Shown: positions 14,981 through 24,565, counted from the first letter of the stretch. The stretch: 43,985 nt of DNA from Candidatus Omnitrophota bacterium (GCA_029568995.1 JAKPYU010000272.1:1-43985), one strand, 5' to 3'. The notes: generated by a model not told the origin, from the letters alone. Made by a program: numbers and translations.

Positions 14981-16912
14981 ATGGATGCCGGACCAGGCCA
15001 TACGAACACAAGCCCGTGGATTCCGTTCGAGCGTCTTCCGAAGGGGCGATTTCAGGAGAACCTGGCCCTCCTGAAGAGAACACATCCCGAACTGGCTCCA
15101 CTCTTCACCGCCAAGCCATCCCGACCGGTTGAGGTTCGACAAGACGAGTTTCCCTGGATGGCCTGCCGTATGCTCACTCCTCAAGGCTGGATCCCCATCC
15201 ATGGAAACAATATGCCGGTCGCACGGGAGATTGACCGACTGATGATTCAGGTCCCAAGATTCTGGGATTGGGGCGGTCAAGTTCTTTATCTCTATCAGGC
15301 AGGTATGGGGCTTACAATCGCCACGAATCGGCATTATCTGGATCAGGACCCCTCGCGACGGATTGTTGTGATCCAGGACGAGCTCAGCCCACTGTTTGCA
15401 GGCATGGCTCTGTATGATTTCCGGAACCTGTTTGAATCGGAACAGATCTTGTGGTTTCTCGGTCCTGAGATTCACAAGGAATTACCCGCGCGCCTTCTGG
15501 AACATCATCTTGCCGAACAGGTTTACTACACGATTGCGGGAGGATCTGCACTGGCAGACCAACCCGGATTTCCGTCATTATCTGGTTTAACGGAGATCAT
15601 ACGGAGTTCTCACAACACCCATCATCAATCCCAGACCGCCAACAGCCGGTTGGAGATCCGACGTTATTATCAGGACCATGATCTTTTTCGCATCCGTAAG
15701 GTGTTGGGACTGAATTTCTATCCCCGGCGGCCAGGCGGCTGGATACTCAAATCCATCACCGATGCCATGCAACGGCTTGGCCTGGAGGTACAGATCTGTG
15801 AGGAAACCGCGCAGTATCCGGACAAGTCGGTATTCCAGCATCACATTCTTCATCGTATCGCGGAAACGAAACCGGATCTGCTGGTCACGATCATGTTCGG
15901 TTCCTCGGAATACCTGCTTCCGGAGGTCTTCGACGAGCTGCCGATTCCACGAGCGGTCTATATGGTGGATCACGAGCTACCCACCTGGGGGAAATTCGGT
16001 CGCTACGACCTGGTGGTCCTGCCGATGGCGGAAATGAGTGGGGTCCTTGAGCAATACACCCACGTGGAGACAGATTTCCTTCCCATTGTCGCCCATTTCA
16101 GCCGGAGCGGAAGGAAAAGAGCGGATCTTGAAGTCCCGCTGTCCTTTGTGGGAGGAATCACCAGCATCCCGCCGGAAGACTTCCAGACGAAGAAGACAGA
16201 ACTGGAACGTGCCTATCCGGGGCTGTGGGAGGTTGTCGAGGAATTGGTCCGGGGCATGATTCGCTGCGAACGTCAGGCAACACTGTGTGAGATGGTGGAC
16301 AGGGCTGTCAAAAACTTCGATCCGCCGCTTTCCCTCCAGGCGCGATGGGCTGTGCTGTTTCTGGCGAACCGGATGAGTTCGGATCTCTATCGTCAGCGAT
16401 TGCTGGAATCTATTGTGAGATTCCAACCGTGGATCTTCGCGGGAGATGCTTCCTCATTGAATCCACGATCCCCGCTGCTCCCGCACCTGAAGGGCAGAAT
16501 CGAACCGAATTCTCTTCCCGATTTGTATGCCTCCAGCGCGATCAATCTCAATCTTCACGCGCCAGGGAATACGCATACACCGAGCGACCGCGTATTCAAT
16601 GTCGCACGGGCGGGTGGATTTCAACTCTGCGATCCCTTGCTTAATCTCAGCGATTTCTATTCCGTTCCGGATGAAGTCCCGACCTTCTGCAGCGAGGAAG
16701 ATCTGGCGGAAAAGATCGCTTACTACTTGAATCATCCCCGTGAACGGGAAGAATCAGCCGCGCGGAGCTGCGTTCGAACAGAAAAACACTATCATTATGA
16801 AAACTGGGTTCGCGGTCTGTTCGAGATCGTTCAACATCGTTTGCGCGGGCGATTCGATCACAGTCGAGAGTTGGACCTGCCGTTCAGGATCACAGAGGAC
16901 CATTCCGAATAA
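14981..16912 (+). CDS. Two-domain CgeB-like glycosyltransferase
   Basis: A 643-residue cytoplasmic protein. The N-terminal region (about 20-210) resembles the DUF115/Maf type found in flagellin and surface glycosylation: 'LYLYQAGMGLTIATNRHYLDQDPSRRIVVIQDE..PLFAG'. The C-terminal region (about 245-640) resembles CgeB/Glyco_trans_1_2 proteins: 'DLLVTIMFGSSEYLLPEVFDELPIPRAVYMVDHE', 'FVGGITS', and the sugar-nucleotide end 'YASSAINLNLHAPG....SDRVFNVARAGGFQLCD' with 'YYLNHPREREESAARS'. It probably glycosylates a surface protein or polysaccharide. GGAGGTTGGGAG precedes the ATG. The small membrane protein gene starts 6 bp after its stop. Confidence 0.72.
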   Translation: MDAGPGHTNTSPWIPFERLPKGRFQENLALLKRTHPELAPLFTAKPSRPVEVRQDEFPWMACRMLTPQGWIPIHGNNMPVAREIDRLMIQVPRFWDWGGQVLYLYQAGMGLTIATNRHYLDQDPSRRIVVIQDELSPLFAGMALYDFRNLFESEQILWFLGPEIHKELPARLLEHHLAEQVYYTIAGGSALADQPGFPSLSGLTEIIRSSHNTHHQSQTANSRLEIRRYYQDHDLFRIRKVLGLNFYPRRPGGWILKSITDAMQRLGLEVQICEETAQYPDKSVFQHHILHRIAETKPDLLVTIMFGSSEYLLPEVFDELPIPRAVYMVDHELPTWGKFGRYDLVVLPMAEMSGVLEQYTHVETDFLPIVAHFSRSGRKRADLEVPLSFVGGITSIPPEDFQTKKTELERAYPGLWEVVEELVRGMIRCERQATLCEMVDRAVKNFDPPLSLQARWAVLFLANRMSSDLYRQRLLESIVRFQPWIFAGDASSLNPRSPLLPHLKGRIEPNSLPDLYASSAINLNLHAPGNTHTPSDRVFNVARAGGFQLCDPLLNLSDFYSVPDEVPTFCSEEDLAEKIAYYLNHPREREESAARSCVRTEKHYHYENWVRGLFEIVQHRLRGRFDHSRELDLPFRITEDHSE

Positions 16913-16918
16913 ACCGGG

Positions 16919-17311
16919 ATGAAACACGAAGGACTGACTTTCATGACTCCACTTCTTCTTTCCGCACTGGTCGCGCCGGGATTGGGACAGATTTATCGAC
17001 GCGAATTCCTCAAAGGCATTCTCATCCTCTGCTGCTGCCTGGTGGGGTTTATCTGGTTGTTTGTGGATCTTTGTTCTTTTGTGCTGTCCAGCATTCAGAA
17101 CACGCCTCTGCTTCCATCGGATGACCTCGTTGAGCGGACAGTGGAGATCCGCCGGTCTTTCAGCGTATGGGATTTGAAGGGGCCGGTTTTTCTGATTCTC
17201 GGTTCTTACTTATGGGGAGTAATTGACATCCTATGGGGATCGCGGAAAAAGAAGTCCGCCGAATTGCAGGGACCGGGCGAACAGGATAACTGTCATTCCG
17301 AACGAATGTGA
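16919..17311 (+). CDS. Small membrane protein (TM2/DUF5683-like), repeat-derived C-terminus
   Basis: A 130-residue protein, 6 bp behind the CgeB-like gene. It begins with 'LLLSALVAPGLGQIYRREFLKGILI', the P.GLGQ.Y.....G pattern of TM2-like membrane proteins. It has two or three transmembrane helices (about 9-50 and 88-103) and a basic segment GSRKKK. An internal ATG at 16943 has a better ribosome site (GAAGGA) and may be the true start. The last residues DNCHSERM and the stop codon are encoded by the left arm of a dispersed palindromic repeat, so the original C-terminus was probably different. Confidence 0.65.
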   Translation: MKHEGLTFMTPLLLSALVAPGLGQIYRREFLKGILILCCCLVGFIWLFVDLCSFVLSSIQNTPLLPSDDLVERTVEIRRSFSVWDLKGPVFLILGSYLWGVIDILWGSRKKKSAELQGPGEQDNCHSERM

Positions 17312-17381
17312 GGAATCTCGATTCTTCGATGAGATTTCTCCCTTCGGTCGAAATGACAGGTGCGTCGGTCGAAATAACAGG
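17291..17381. repeat. MITE-like palindromic repeat, GTCATTCCGAA family
   Basis: Left arm from 17291 (TGTCATTCCGAACGAATGTG) continuing to AGGAATCTCG. The right arm GATGAGATTTCTCCCTTCGG ends in TCGAAATGACA (17358), forming an imperfect inverted repeat. A partial second right arm (GTCGGTCGAAATAACA) follows to 17381. This kind of repeat is common between genes in many bacterial phyla. Confidence 0.75.
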
Positions 17382-17423
17382 ATGGTTGGAATCATCCCAC
17401 ACGGTTGAAAAGGCAGAGTCCCC

Positions 17424-19373
17424 ATGCGAAAAAAATCCCTCTTCTTTTTCTTGCTCGTGGCAATAAGTTCCTCCCACCTCATTGCCGAGATCGTCGTTTC
17501 CGAACGAAAACCCCTGTTGAAAGAGGTTTCACTCGGTACGCCGGTGGTGGCCCACACACTTTGGGGCAGTGTGGTGGCTCGCGATCCCGTGGATCGTCAT
17601 CCCCTTCTGGTGACCGGCACCTGGTCCGCCGGGGGAGATGCGCCGGTTTTCATTTTCGATTTCAAGTCGAACACCCTGGAGAGAGTCCCCGTCGATACGC
17701 AAGGTACGTATGGCCTCGTGCAGGGACCGGATGGGTGGATCTATATCGGAACCGTAACAGATGGAAGCCTGTATCGGTATCACCTTGAGAAGAAGACGCT
17801 TGAGAATCTTGGCAGGCCCGCTCCCACGGAAGTCTGGCTTTACAATCTGGTCAATATCGACAATCGGTACATACTGGGCGGCACTTATGGCGGTGGCCGG
17901 CTGGCCGGTTTCGATCTTCAGAAAGGAGAATTGGTGGACTTCGGTGCAATGAATCCGCCGGAATGTTACGTGAGCGGAACCGCACCCGGACCGAACGGAA
18001 CCGTCTATTGCGGGATCGCCAGCCATGCTCAGCTGGTTCATTTCAATCCGCAAACCGGCGAACGAACGAAATTGCTGCCCGAACAATACCTGGAGAACTC
18101 GTTTGTCAATCAACTCCTGCGGGAGGGACCGTATCTCTACGCGCTCCTGCTTTTCGATAATCGAATCATCGTATTTGACACACGGACGAATGAGATGATT
18201 CGTGATTTCGGCCCGGGGAGCTCGATGATCGGAACGGATGGCGTTGTCTGTGTGAATGCGGCAGGAACCACAGGGAGATGGAATTTTGAGAAGGGAGAGT
18301 GGATTGAGACAATCCAGCTTCCTCCCGGCACAAGAGATATCTCCTCGGAGGGAATTGCTTTCACATATCAGGAGGGGCTTTTTGCGGCCGTAGATCTCAC
18401 AACAGGAAAAATAGTGGGCCAGGCAGAGGTCGGTGCGGGTGGAAACGGGCAGGACGTCTTTGCGCTGCACACCGGGCCGGACGGTTCTGTCTACGGCAGT
18501 TCCTATAACTTGCACCATATTTTCCGCACGGAGATCCAAACGGGAATCACAACCGACCTCGGCAATCCCATCCCCCCACAGAGCGGCGAGGTGTACGCCT
18601 TCGCAAACAGCGGTTCCCTGATGTACATGGCGTCCTATACGTATGCCCGCCTATCGGTTTACGACACGAGCAAAGAATGGAATCCGGGCGTAAATCCGCG
18701 CCTGTTGGGGGAACTGGGGCACGAGCAATACCGCACTCCCGGACTGGTCATCGGACCGGATGAAAAATTGTATATCGGCAGTATTCCGGCCTATGGCAAG
18801 ATCGGCGGCGCTTTATCGATCTACGATCCGGAAACCGATCGGATCGAAGTTTTTCGCAACATCATCCCAAACCAGAGCATCGCCTGCCTGATTTCGGATA
18901 CTCAAAAGAACCGGATTCTCGGCGGCAGCTGGATCATCGCCGGGGGAGGGGTCGATTCACCGGAAAGAGATGCACACCTGTTCGCCTGGGATTGCGCAGA
19001 GAAACGGCTGGTAGCGGATCTTATCCCCGTACCGGGATCGGGGATCGTGAATCATCTCCACCTGTTGCCGGACGGGACAGTATTGGCCGCGTGCGGCGAC
19101 CGATTGATCCAGGTGGATTCTGAGATCGGCAAGGTTCTTCGCAATGACCCTGGGCCTGGAGGCGGGATTACCGGCATCGCTTCATTTGCGGGAACACTCT
19201 ACACGAACAGTGGAGCAGGATTGCTTTCATTCGATCCCGACACGTGGTCTGCAACGAAAATTGGGCACGGTGGAGTTCTTCTCACCTTCGACGCGCTGGG
19301 ACACGCCTATTACGCGCGAGGTCCGGAACTTCTGCGAACAACGATTCTATCCATCGACCAACCAGGTGAGTGA
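17424..19373 (+). CDS. Secreted beta-propeller protein
   Basis: A 649-residue exported protein: signal peptide MRKKSLFFFLLVAISSSHLIA, then repeated propeller blades of the type 'G.DG..Y.G......L..Y......'. Examples are 'LVQGPDGWIYIGTVTDGSLYRYHLEKKTLE', 'GPNGTVYCGIASHAQLVHFNPQTGE', 'TGPDGSVYGSSYNLHHIFR' and 'IGPDEKLYIGSIPAYGKIGGALSIYDPETDRI'. About seven to nine such units span the protein. No catalytic residues can be named; lyases and SMP-30-like lactonases use this fold, but so do binding proteins. Function is unknown. It is preceded by a dispersed repeat, so it probably has its own promoter. Confidence 0.7.
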   Translation: MRKKSLFFFLLVAISSSHLIAEIVVSERKPLLKEVSLGTPVVAHTLWGSVVARDPVDRHPLLVTGTWSAGGDAPVFIFDFKSNTLERVPVDTQGTYGLVQGPDGWIYIGTVTDGSLYRYHLEKKTLENLGRPAPTEVWLYNLVNIDNRYILGGTYGGGRLAGFDLQKGELVDFGAMNPPECYVSGTAPGPNGTVYCGIASHAQLVHFNPQTGERTKLLPEQYLENSFVNQLLREGPYLYALLLFDNRIIVFDTRTNEMIRDFGPGSSMIGTDGVVCVNAAGTTGRWNFEKGEWIETIQLPPGTRDISSEGIAFTYQEGLFAAVDLTTGKIVGQAEVGAGGNGQDVFALHTGPDGSVYGSSYNLHHIFRTEIQTGITTDLGNPIPPQSGEVYAFANSGSLMYMASYTYARLSVYDTSKEWNPGVNPRLLGELGHEQYRTPGLVIGPDEKLYIGSIPAYGKIGGALSIYDPETDRIEVFRNIIPNQSIACLISDTQKNRILGGSWIIAGGGVDSPERDAHLFAWDCAEKRLVADLIPVPGSGIVNHLHLLPDGTVLAACGDRLIQVDSEIGKVLRNDPGPGGGITGIASFAGTLYTNSGAGLLSFDPDTWSATKIGHGGVLLTFDALGHAYYARGPELLRTTILSIDQPGE

Positions 19374-19408
19374 AACAGTGTCACCGATGACATAAATCAC
19401 GATTGCGC

Positions 19409-20470
19409 TCAACTTGAAAACTGATGGATCAGATCGCACAGCCGGATCTTCATCGTAGACGTATGACCGGTCTGAGAACGAATCGGACACTTTTTCCCCG
19501 GAAACGGCACAGCCGGCGCAGATTTGGACGAGGGACCGGCATCCAAGGCATACTGGGGGGAGCGGCTCATCGCCTGATACGCATCGATCAGCAATTGCGC
19601 CGGTTTGGCCCACCTCAAAATTCCGGAGAAATCCGCATCATTCGCCACGGCGGGATTGCCACGTGCAATGACATCCCGATAGATCCGCTGAAAAGAGGGA
19701 GAGAAAGCGACTATCAGCTCTTCAATTCCCTGTTTCTGAATCCTCCTGGAAAGGGCATCTGCCAGGATTTGTTCGGTCTCACGATCTTTCGGAGCAATCA
19801 ATCGCCCCCAGATATCATCCTGTGCAAGGGGCGTTGTATGACGTTCCAGAAAATGCTCCAGGGCAGCGGCGGAATCGCTGATCGTGGTGTCGCACAGTTC
19901 GCAGCGGAAAATGTCGCGCACTTCGCTGGTATACCGTTGCATCCAAAGATCCAGGATGACATCCGGGTCGTCTTCCAGGATAAATGACTGGCTGATATGC
20001 GTTCCTCCGTGTGCTTTGGAGCGGTGCGGAGCACGGATCTTCGTGTATTCCGTGTCCCAGAATCCGCATTCCTCATCCGGGCACAAGTAAATCTCTTCAG
20101 GCGGATCGGGAATAACATTCTCCCGCTGAGTTACGGCCAGGGCACAACGCTCGGCATGGGTTGCGAGATCTCTCTTCTCTATCCATTGATAGCACTTCCC
20201 ACACTTGAAGAACTCTCCGAATCCCGCAAGCCACATCAGGAAACCGAATCCCAGCCAATACGCCTCCAGGAATTCCTCCAGGGTTGGTGGACGCCCCTCC
20301 GCCCGACGGGTCCGATCCCATTCCCGAAGCGGTGCAATCGCCAGGGGATGCAGCGCATCGACAAAATGAACTCTCTGGTTTCTCTGAAGAGAATACTGTT
20401 GTTGCTGGGCGACAATCAAATGACAAATCAAAGCGGAATCCGCTTGCAAAGGCTCGGTCGAATTGGGCAT
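19409..20470 (-). CDS. Protein with three C2H2/C2HC-type zinc-finger-like motifs
   Basis: A 353-residue cytoplasmic protein. Three well-formed metal sites are seen: C90-x2-C93-x11-H105-x3-C109; C130-x4-C135-x13-H149-x4-H154; C190-x2-C193-x12-H206-x4-H211. The third matches a classical C2H2 finger. The N-terminal 80 residues are helical with one hydrophobic stretch (YWLGFGFLMWLAGFGEFF). The C-terminal part is helical with a polar, Ser/Pro-rich end. I recognise no family. It may bind nucleic acid or protein. It lies convergent to the propeller gene and 67 bp from the end of thiG on the same strand. Confidence 0.65.
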   Translation of the reverse strand: MPNSTEPLQADSALICHLIVAQQQQYSLQRNQRVHFVDALHPLAIAPLREWDRTRRAEGRPPTLEEFLEAYWLGFGFLMWLAGFGEFFKCGKCYQWIEKRDLATHAERCALAVTQRENVIPDPPEEIYLCPDEECGFWDTEYTKIRAPHRSKAHGGTHISQSFILEDDPDVILDLWMQRYTSEVRDIFRCELCDTTISDSAAALEHFLERHTTPLAQDDIWGRLIAPKDRETEQILADALSRRIQKQGIEELIVAFSPSFQRIYRDVIARGNPAVANDADFSGILRWAKPAQLLIDAYQAMSRSPQYALDAGPSSKSAPAVPFPGKKCPIRSQTGHTSTMKIRLCDLIHQFSS

Positions 20471-20537
20471 CGATGGATGCGTTCACCTCGGTTGAGAATT
20501 CAGGACAAGGTGCCCCGATGGAATCGGCATAATCCGT

Positions 20538-21305
20538 TCAAAAATCCAGCAGGGGGCTGCTGGCGGTTGCATACAACTTGCGCGGGATTCGTCCGGCAAG
20601 ATAGGCCTCCCGGCCCGCGATAGCGGCATGTTTCATGGCGCGAGCCATGCGTACCGGATCCTTCGCACCCGCTATACCGGTATTCAATAGAACCGCATCC
20701 GCCCCCAATTCCATGGCGCGGGAAACATCCGAAGCCGTTCCCACTCCCGCATCGACAATAATGGGGGTCGTGGCCTGTTCCAGGATGATCCGGATATTGT
20801 TCGGATTGAGAATCCCCTGCCCCGAACCGATGGGCGCACCCGCGGGCATCACCACCGTTGCCCCGGCTTCCGCCAGGCGTTTCGCCACCACCGGATCGTC
20901 GCTGGTGTACGCCATCACCGTAAATCCTTCTTTCACAAGAACTTGCGTCGCCTCCAGGCTGCCCACCGGGTCCGGCAGAAGCGTGTCACGATCACCCAAC
21001 ACCTCCAGCTTAATCAGGTTCCCAATGCCCATTTCCCGCCCCAGGCGAGCCACACGAATCGCATCTTCTGCGCTATAGCATCCTGCCGTGTTTGGTAAAA
21101 TGACATATTTCTTCGGATCGACATGATTCATTAGATGGTCTTTGGCATCGAAATCCACCCGACGCAGCGCCACCGTGACCATCTCGGTTCCGGATTCCGC
21201 CAGCGCACGTTCCATCAGCTCAAAGGTCTCGTATTTCCCCGTTCCCACAATGAGTCTGGAGTGGAGCGTTATTTCGCCTACTTTCAAAACATCCGCATTC
21301 GGCAT
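20538..21305 (-). CDS. thiG: Thiazole synthase ThiG
   Basis: A 255-residue TIM-barrel enzyme. It builds the thiazole phosphate of thiamine from deoxyxylulose phosphate, dehydroglycine and ThiS thiocarboxylate. Seen: '[32 protein letters not shown]', '[13 protein letters not shown]', '[11 protein letters not shown]' with the imine-forming Lys, '[13 protein letters not shown]', '[31 protein letters not shown]'. Length is normal. The ATG at 21305 follows AGGAAA; the frame also allows a TTG overlapping the thiS stop. It lies 23 bp after thiS, so the pair is one transcript. Confidence 0.95.
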   Translation of the reverse strand: MPNADVLKVGEITLHSRLIVGTGKYETFELMERALAESGTEMVTVALRRVDFDAKDHLMNHVDPKKYVILPNTAGCYSAEDAIRVARLGREMGIGNLIKLEVLGDRDTLLPDPVGSLEATQVLVKEGFTVMAYTSDDPVVAKRLAEAGATVVMPAGAPIGSGQGILNPNNIRIILEQATTPIIVDAGVGTASDVSRAMELGADAVLLNTGIAGAKDPVRMARAMKHAAIAGREAYLAGRIPRKLYATASSPLLDF

Positions 21306-21328
21306 GATGGATATCCATTTCCTTTCTA

Positions 21329-21529
21329 TCAACCGCCGCCGACAAATTGCAGGATTTCGATTGCGTCGTTCGGCCGCAAGTGAAGCTCGGCAAATCGGTC
21401 CTTTTTCACTATTACCCGGTTGATCTCGACCGCAATTCGCTGCGGATGGACATCCAGATGACCCAGAAGGCCCTCCACGGTCAATCCGTCGGGTATCTCC
21501 CGTTCTTTGCCGTTCAGTATCACTCTCAT
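21329..21529 (-). CDS. thiS: Sulfur carrier protein ThiS
   Basis: A 66-residue ubiquitin-like carrier: [15 protein letters not shown], '[27 protein letters not shown]', '[16 protein letters not shown]'. The C-terminal Gly-Gly is adenylated by ThiF and then thiocarboxylated to supply sulfur to ThiG. ThiF is not in this window. The start at 21529 is the only ATG that gives the normal family length. No TPP riboswitch motif was seen upstream; instead there is a promoter with an adjacent palindrome. Confidence 0.9.
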   Translation of the reverse strand: MRVILNGKEREIPDGLTVEGLLGHLDVHPQRIAVEINRVIVKKDRFAELHLRPNDAIEILQFVGGG

Positions 21530-21550
21530 GATTCCGGATCTCTGAAATTC

Positions 21551-21592
21551 ATTCTCCATCCGGAATCCACTCGGGTCAACGGAACTTCCGTT
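21551..21592 (-). promoter_or_regulatory. thiSG promoter with adjacent 15-bp palindrome
   Basis: Minus strand TTGACC (21579-21574), 17 bp, GAGAAT (21556-21551). Directly upstream and touching the -35 is the perfect palindrome AACGGAACTTCCGTT (21578-21592), a candidate operator. The predicted leader is only about 15 nt, too short for a riboswitch. Confidence 0.45.
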
Positions 21593-21672
21593 CCGGCATT
21601 GCATGACGAGTGGACATGAACAGATTTCACCGGGTTTCCGGAAGATTCTTTTGAAGAAGGCACGCCATTGGT

Positions 21673-21701
21673 TAGACAAAAGATTGTCGCTAAGATATAT
21701 A
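21673..21701 (+). promoter_or_regulatory. Promoter of the M36-like protease gene
   Basis: TAGACA (21673-21678), 17 bp, TATATA (21696-21701). The predicted start near 21708 gives a 26-nt leader containing GGAG before the ATG at 21734. This supports the downstream ATG rather than the longer frame. Confidence 0.55.
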
Positions 21702-21733
21702 TTTTGATGAACAGAAAGGGTCCTCTGGAGAAA

Positions 21734-24529
21734 ATGGATCGGGTACGTTCCGCGCTTTTCTTCTCTTTGGCACTGCTCCTGTTACCTTCGTCTGGCCGAG
21801 CTGCCGCGCCGACCAACGGGGCGGTATCTCAGTCTGTGACAGCCCTGCAATCTGCCAGTCAGGCCAAATGGACTGTCATCTGGTCCGGGGATTGCGTGCG
21901 TCAATTGATCGCCGGGTCCGTCCAGATGTACGGAACCGATGCCGTCGATGCCGGCAGACGATTCCTGGAGGCCCATGGTGGAGTCGTTGGACTGACCGAT
22001 CCTGCAACCGAAACTCGGCTGCGCTCGGTCAAACAGGGAAAAGCCATAACCCGTTTGGACTACGACCAACTTTACCGAGGGCTTCGTGTGATTGACGGGC
22101 GCCTCGTTCTCACAGTGGATGGTGCAGGTTCCGTGCGGAGCCTATGTAGCTCCCTGCAGCCTCTGGTGGGAACAAGCACACGGCGGTCCAGTACGATGAT
22201 CGCCTCCGAGGAGGCGATCACGGCAGCAATGCAGGGTCTTCGGATCCAGTCAGTTCGCAGTCCGGCTTCCGCCGAACGCGCAATCTGGTCGGCGAACGGA
22301 ACCCCAAAGGAAATCTGGGAAGTCCGCATCCCGGCTTCCCAACCGCTGGGCGATTTCCGGGTCCTGGTGGATGCCGAAACGGGACACCTGCTTCGAAAAT
22401 GGGACTTTCTCTGTCACGCAGACGGTGTCGGACTGGTTTTCGATCCGAATCCGATCGTCACCATGAAAGATTTCACTCTATGCGATTTGGGAAACGCTCC
22501 GGATGCCGTCCCGCAGGAGGCCTATAAAACCGTGACCCTGAGAGACATCGACTCGTCCGGATACCTTTCCGGGCCGTATGTCAATGTCATCGGAGTCGCC
22601 GATCGCGCGTGGGAACCCGAATTGAAATACCTGTATGATCGAAGCGACAGCTGGTTTGAACAGGTGATGGTGTATTACCATATCGACCGGAGCCACCGAT
22701 ATCTCACCAGCCTGGGTTACGATTCCGTGGCGAACTTCCCACTTACGGCAATCGCGAACAATCACCCGGAGGACCAGTCCTTTTACAGCGATTATCTGCG
22801 CCGGGTCACGTTCGGGACCGGTGGAGTCGATGACGCCGAAGATGCGGATATTATCCTGCATGAATACGGCCATGTTATTCAGCACGATCAGATCCCCGAA
22901 TTCGGCTCGATTGACGAATCCATTTGCCTCGGCGAAGGATTCGCCGATTATTGGGCCTTCACAAACGACACTGATGGTACGTTCCATCACGAACTGATCG
23001 GAGAGTGGGACGCCACCTCTTATTCGGATACCGATCCACCTTACTTGCGCCGGGTGGATGAGGACCTGCGATATCCCGACGATCTGGTCGGTGAATTCCA
23101 CGAGGACGGGCGAATCTGGTCCCGATCGCTCTATGGAATCTGGAACTCCCTCGGCAAAACCGTCGCCGATACGCTTGTATTGGAGTCCCATTTTACGTTG
23201 GGTCCGGACGCTTCCATGTTTGAGGGAGCACAGGCCATTTACGAAGCCGACCGGATTCTTTATGAGGGTGCGCATCTGGAGGTACTTTTCCGTCTCTTCG
23301 ACCAGCGCGGACTGGCCGCGACAACCTTGTCGAAAACACATATCAACACACTTGCGGGAGAATCCGTAGTCGTTCCGTATAGTCGGGCCATCCTGGGTGG
23401 TTCGGCACAATTTCGATGGGAACAGATTTCCGGTCCATTTCCGTTAAATTTTGTGGTAACCGATGAGTCGCTTTCGTTTACCGCTCCCGAACCGCCCGAA
23501 GGAACTCTCATGTCGGATCTGGTCTTCCGCCTGTTCGCGGAGCAGAATGGAAATCCCTTATCCCACAACGACCTCACCGTAACCGTCTTCGGGGATGGCG
23601 TGTTGTTCGATGCTCCCGACAATCCTGTTTCGATTCCGGACGACTATGACAAGGGAGTTACCCGGACCGTTTATTTCTCGGGCACCGGACCGGTCTCCCA
23701 GATTCTGCTGTATGTGGATGTCGACCATACTTACCGGGGCGATCTGCGAGTCGAATTAACATCCCCGTTGGGAACCCGCTGCACCCTGGTCCCGGCATCC
23801 TCCAAACCCGGCAAGGATCTGGAAGTTCTCTTTTATGCAAACAAGACAACGACGGACCTAACTGAAATCCGCTCGTTTCTGGGGGAGGAAGCACACGGGA
23901 CCTGGAAACTCACAATCACCGACACCGCCGAGGCAGATACGGGAACTCTGCAACGCTGGGCGCTCGGCATCCTGACCACCGATTCCGTGGAACCTTCGCC
24001 GTATCCTATCCGATTCCGGAGCGACAATGTGCTGTATCGAGAGCAGTTCGAACACACGCAGCTTGGAGATATCGGCTATCTTGCCTATCCGGGCGGATTC
24101 GAAAAGACATCTCCGGCTGGAACCGCTGCCTTGGGCACACCCGGCTGGGCCGATCCTTCGGGCCGCACCGGCGGCAGTCTTGTTCTGAGTGCCGATCCGG
24201 GTGAAGTCATCACGGTCATCCTGGACTCGGTAAAGCCCGTCCGGACGGATACGGCGGTCTTTCTTTCCGTCCGAGTCACCAGTTCCGGCCCCGGAGCCAC
24301 CGTGGTCGCTGCATTAGTCGAACAGACATTCGATGGCAGTATCGGCTATTTTTCACGAATCGACAGTGAGGTCTATCGGGACTCCTGGTCAACTATCTAC
24401 GCCTATTTTATGCCCCAATCCGGCGGTGTTCTGCCGATTCTTCAAATCGCCAATTGCTCAGGAATCGATAATGTCTCCGTGGCATTCGATGACTTGACCA
24501 TCTATCCCGTGACAATTACCGATGAGTAA
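21734..24529 (+). CDS. Secreted M36 (fungalysin)-like zinc metalloprotease
   Basis: A 931-residue exported protease: signal peptide MDRVRSALFFSLALLLLPSSGRAAA, then an FTP-type inhibitory propeptide ('LDYDQLYRGLRVIDGRLVLTVDGAGSVRSL'). The catalytic domain has HEYGH (376-380) and the third ligand Glu401 in 'GEGFADYW'. A P/proprotein-convertase-type beta domain follows at about 645-755 ('VSQILLYVDVDHTYRGDLRVELTSPLGT', 'GTWKLTITDTAEADTGTLQRWALGI'). A C-terminal jelly-roll-like region ends the protein. The active-site set is complete, so activity is expected after propeptide removal. Overall it resembles M36/M4-type secreted proteases with accessory domains. Confidence 0.85.
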   Translation: MDRVRSALFFSLALLLLPSSGRAAAPTNGAVSQSVTALQSASQAKWTVIWSGDCVRQLIAGSVQMYGTDAVDAGRRFLEAHGGVVGLTDPATETRLRSVKQGKAITRLDYDQLYRGLRVIDGRLVLTVDGAGSVRSLCSSLQPLVGTSTRRSSTMIASEEAITAAMQGLRIQSVRSPASAERAIWSANGTPKEIWEVRIPASQPLGDFRVLVDAETGHLLRKWDFLCHADGVGLVFDPNPIVTMKDFTLCDLGNAPDAVPQEAYKTVTLRDIDSSGYLSGPYVNVIGVADRAWEPELKYLYDRSDSWFEQVMVYYHIDRSHRYLTSLGYDSVANFPLTAIANNHPEDQSFYSDYLRRVTFGTGGVDDAEDADIILHEYGHVIQHDQIPEFGSIDESICLGEGFADYWAFTNDTDGTFHHELIGEWDATSYSDTDPPYLRRVDEDLRYPDDLVGEFHEDGRIWSRSLYGIWNSLGKTVADTLVLESHFTLGPDASMFEGAQAIYEADRILYEGAHLEVLFRLFDQRGLAATTLSKTHINTLAGESVVVPYSRAILGGSAQFRWEQISGPFPLNFVVTDESLSFTAPEPPEGTLMSDLVFRLFAEQNGNPLSHNDLTVTVFGDGVLFDAPDNPVSIPDDYDKGVTRTVYFSGTGPVSQILLYVDVDHTYRGDLRVELTSPLGTRCTLVPASSKPGKDLEVLFYANKTTTDLTEIRSFLGEEAHGTWKLTITDTAEADTGTLQRWALGILTTDSVEPSPYPIRFRSDNVLYREQFEHTQLGDIGYLAYPGGFEKTSPAGTAALGTPGWADPSGRTGGSLVLSADPGEVITVILDSVKPVRTDTAVFLSVRVTSSGPGATVVAALVEQTFDGSIGYFSRIDSEVYRDSWSTIYAYFMPQSGGVLPILQIANCSGIDNVSVAFDDLTIYPVTITDE

Positions 24530-24565
24530 TCCGAGGCCCATAGCCGGGATACCCGTGCCGCAACG

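Noticed and set aside
14879-15475. Upstream extension of the DUF2914-like reading frame (about 200 more residues)
   Set aside because: The extension is antisense to the CgeB-like gene, and the signal peptide and ribosome site at 14878 mark the true start.
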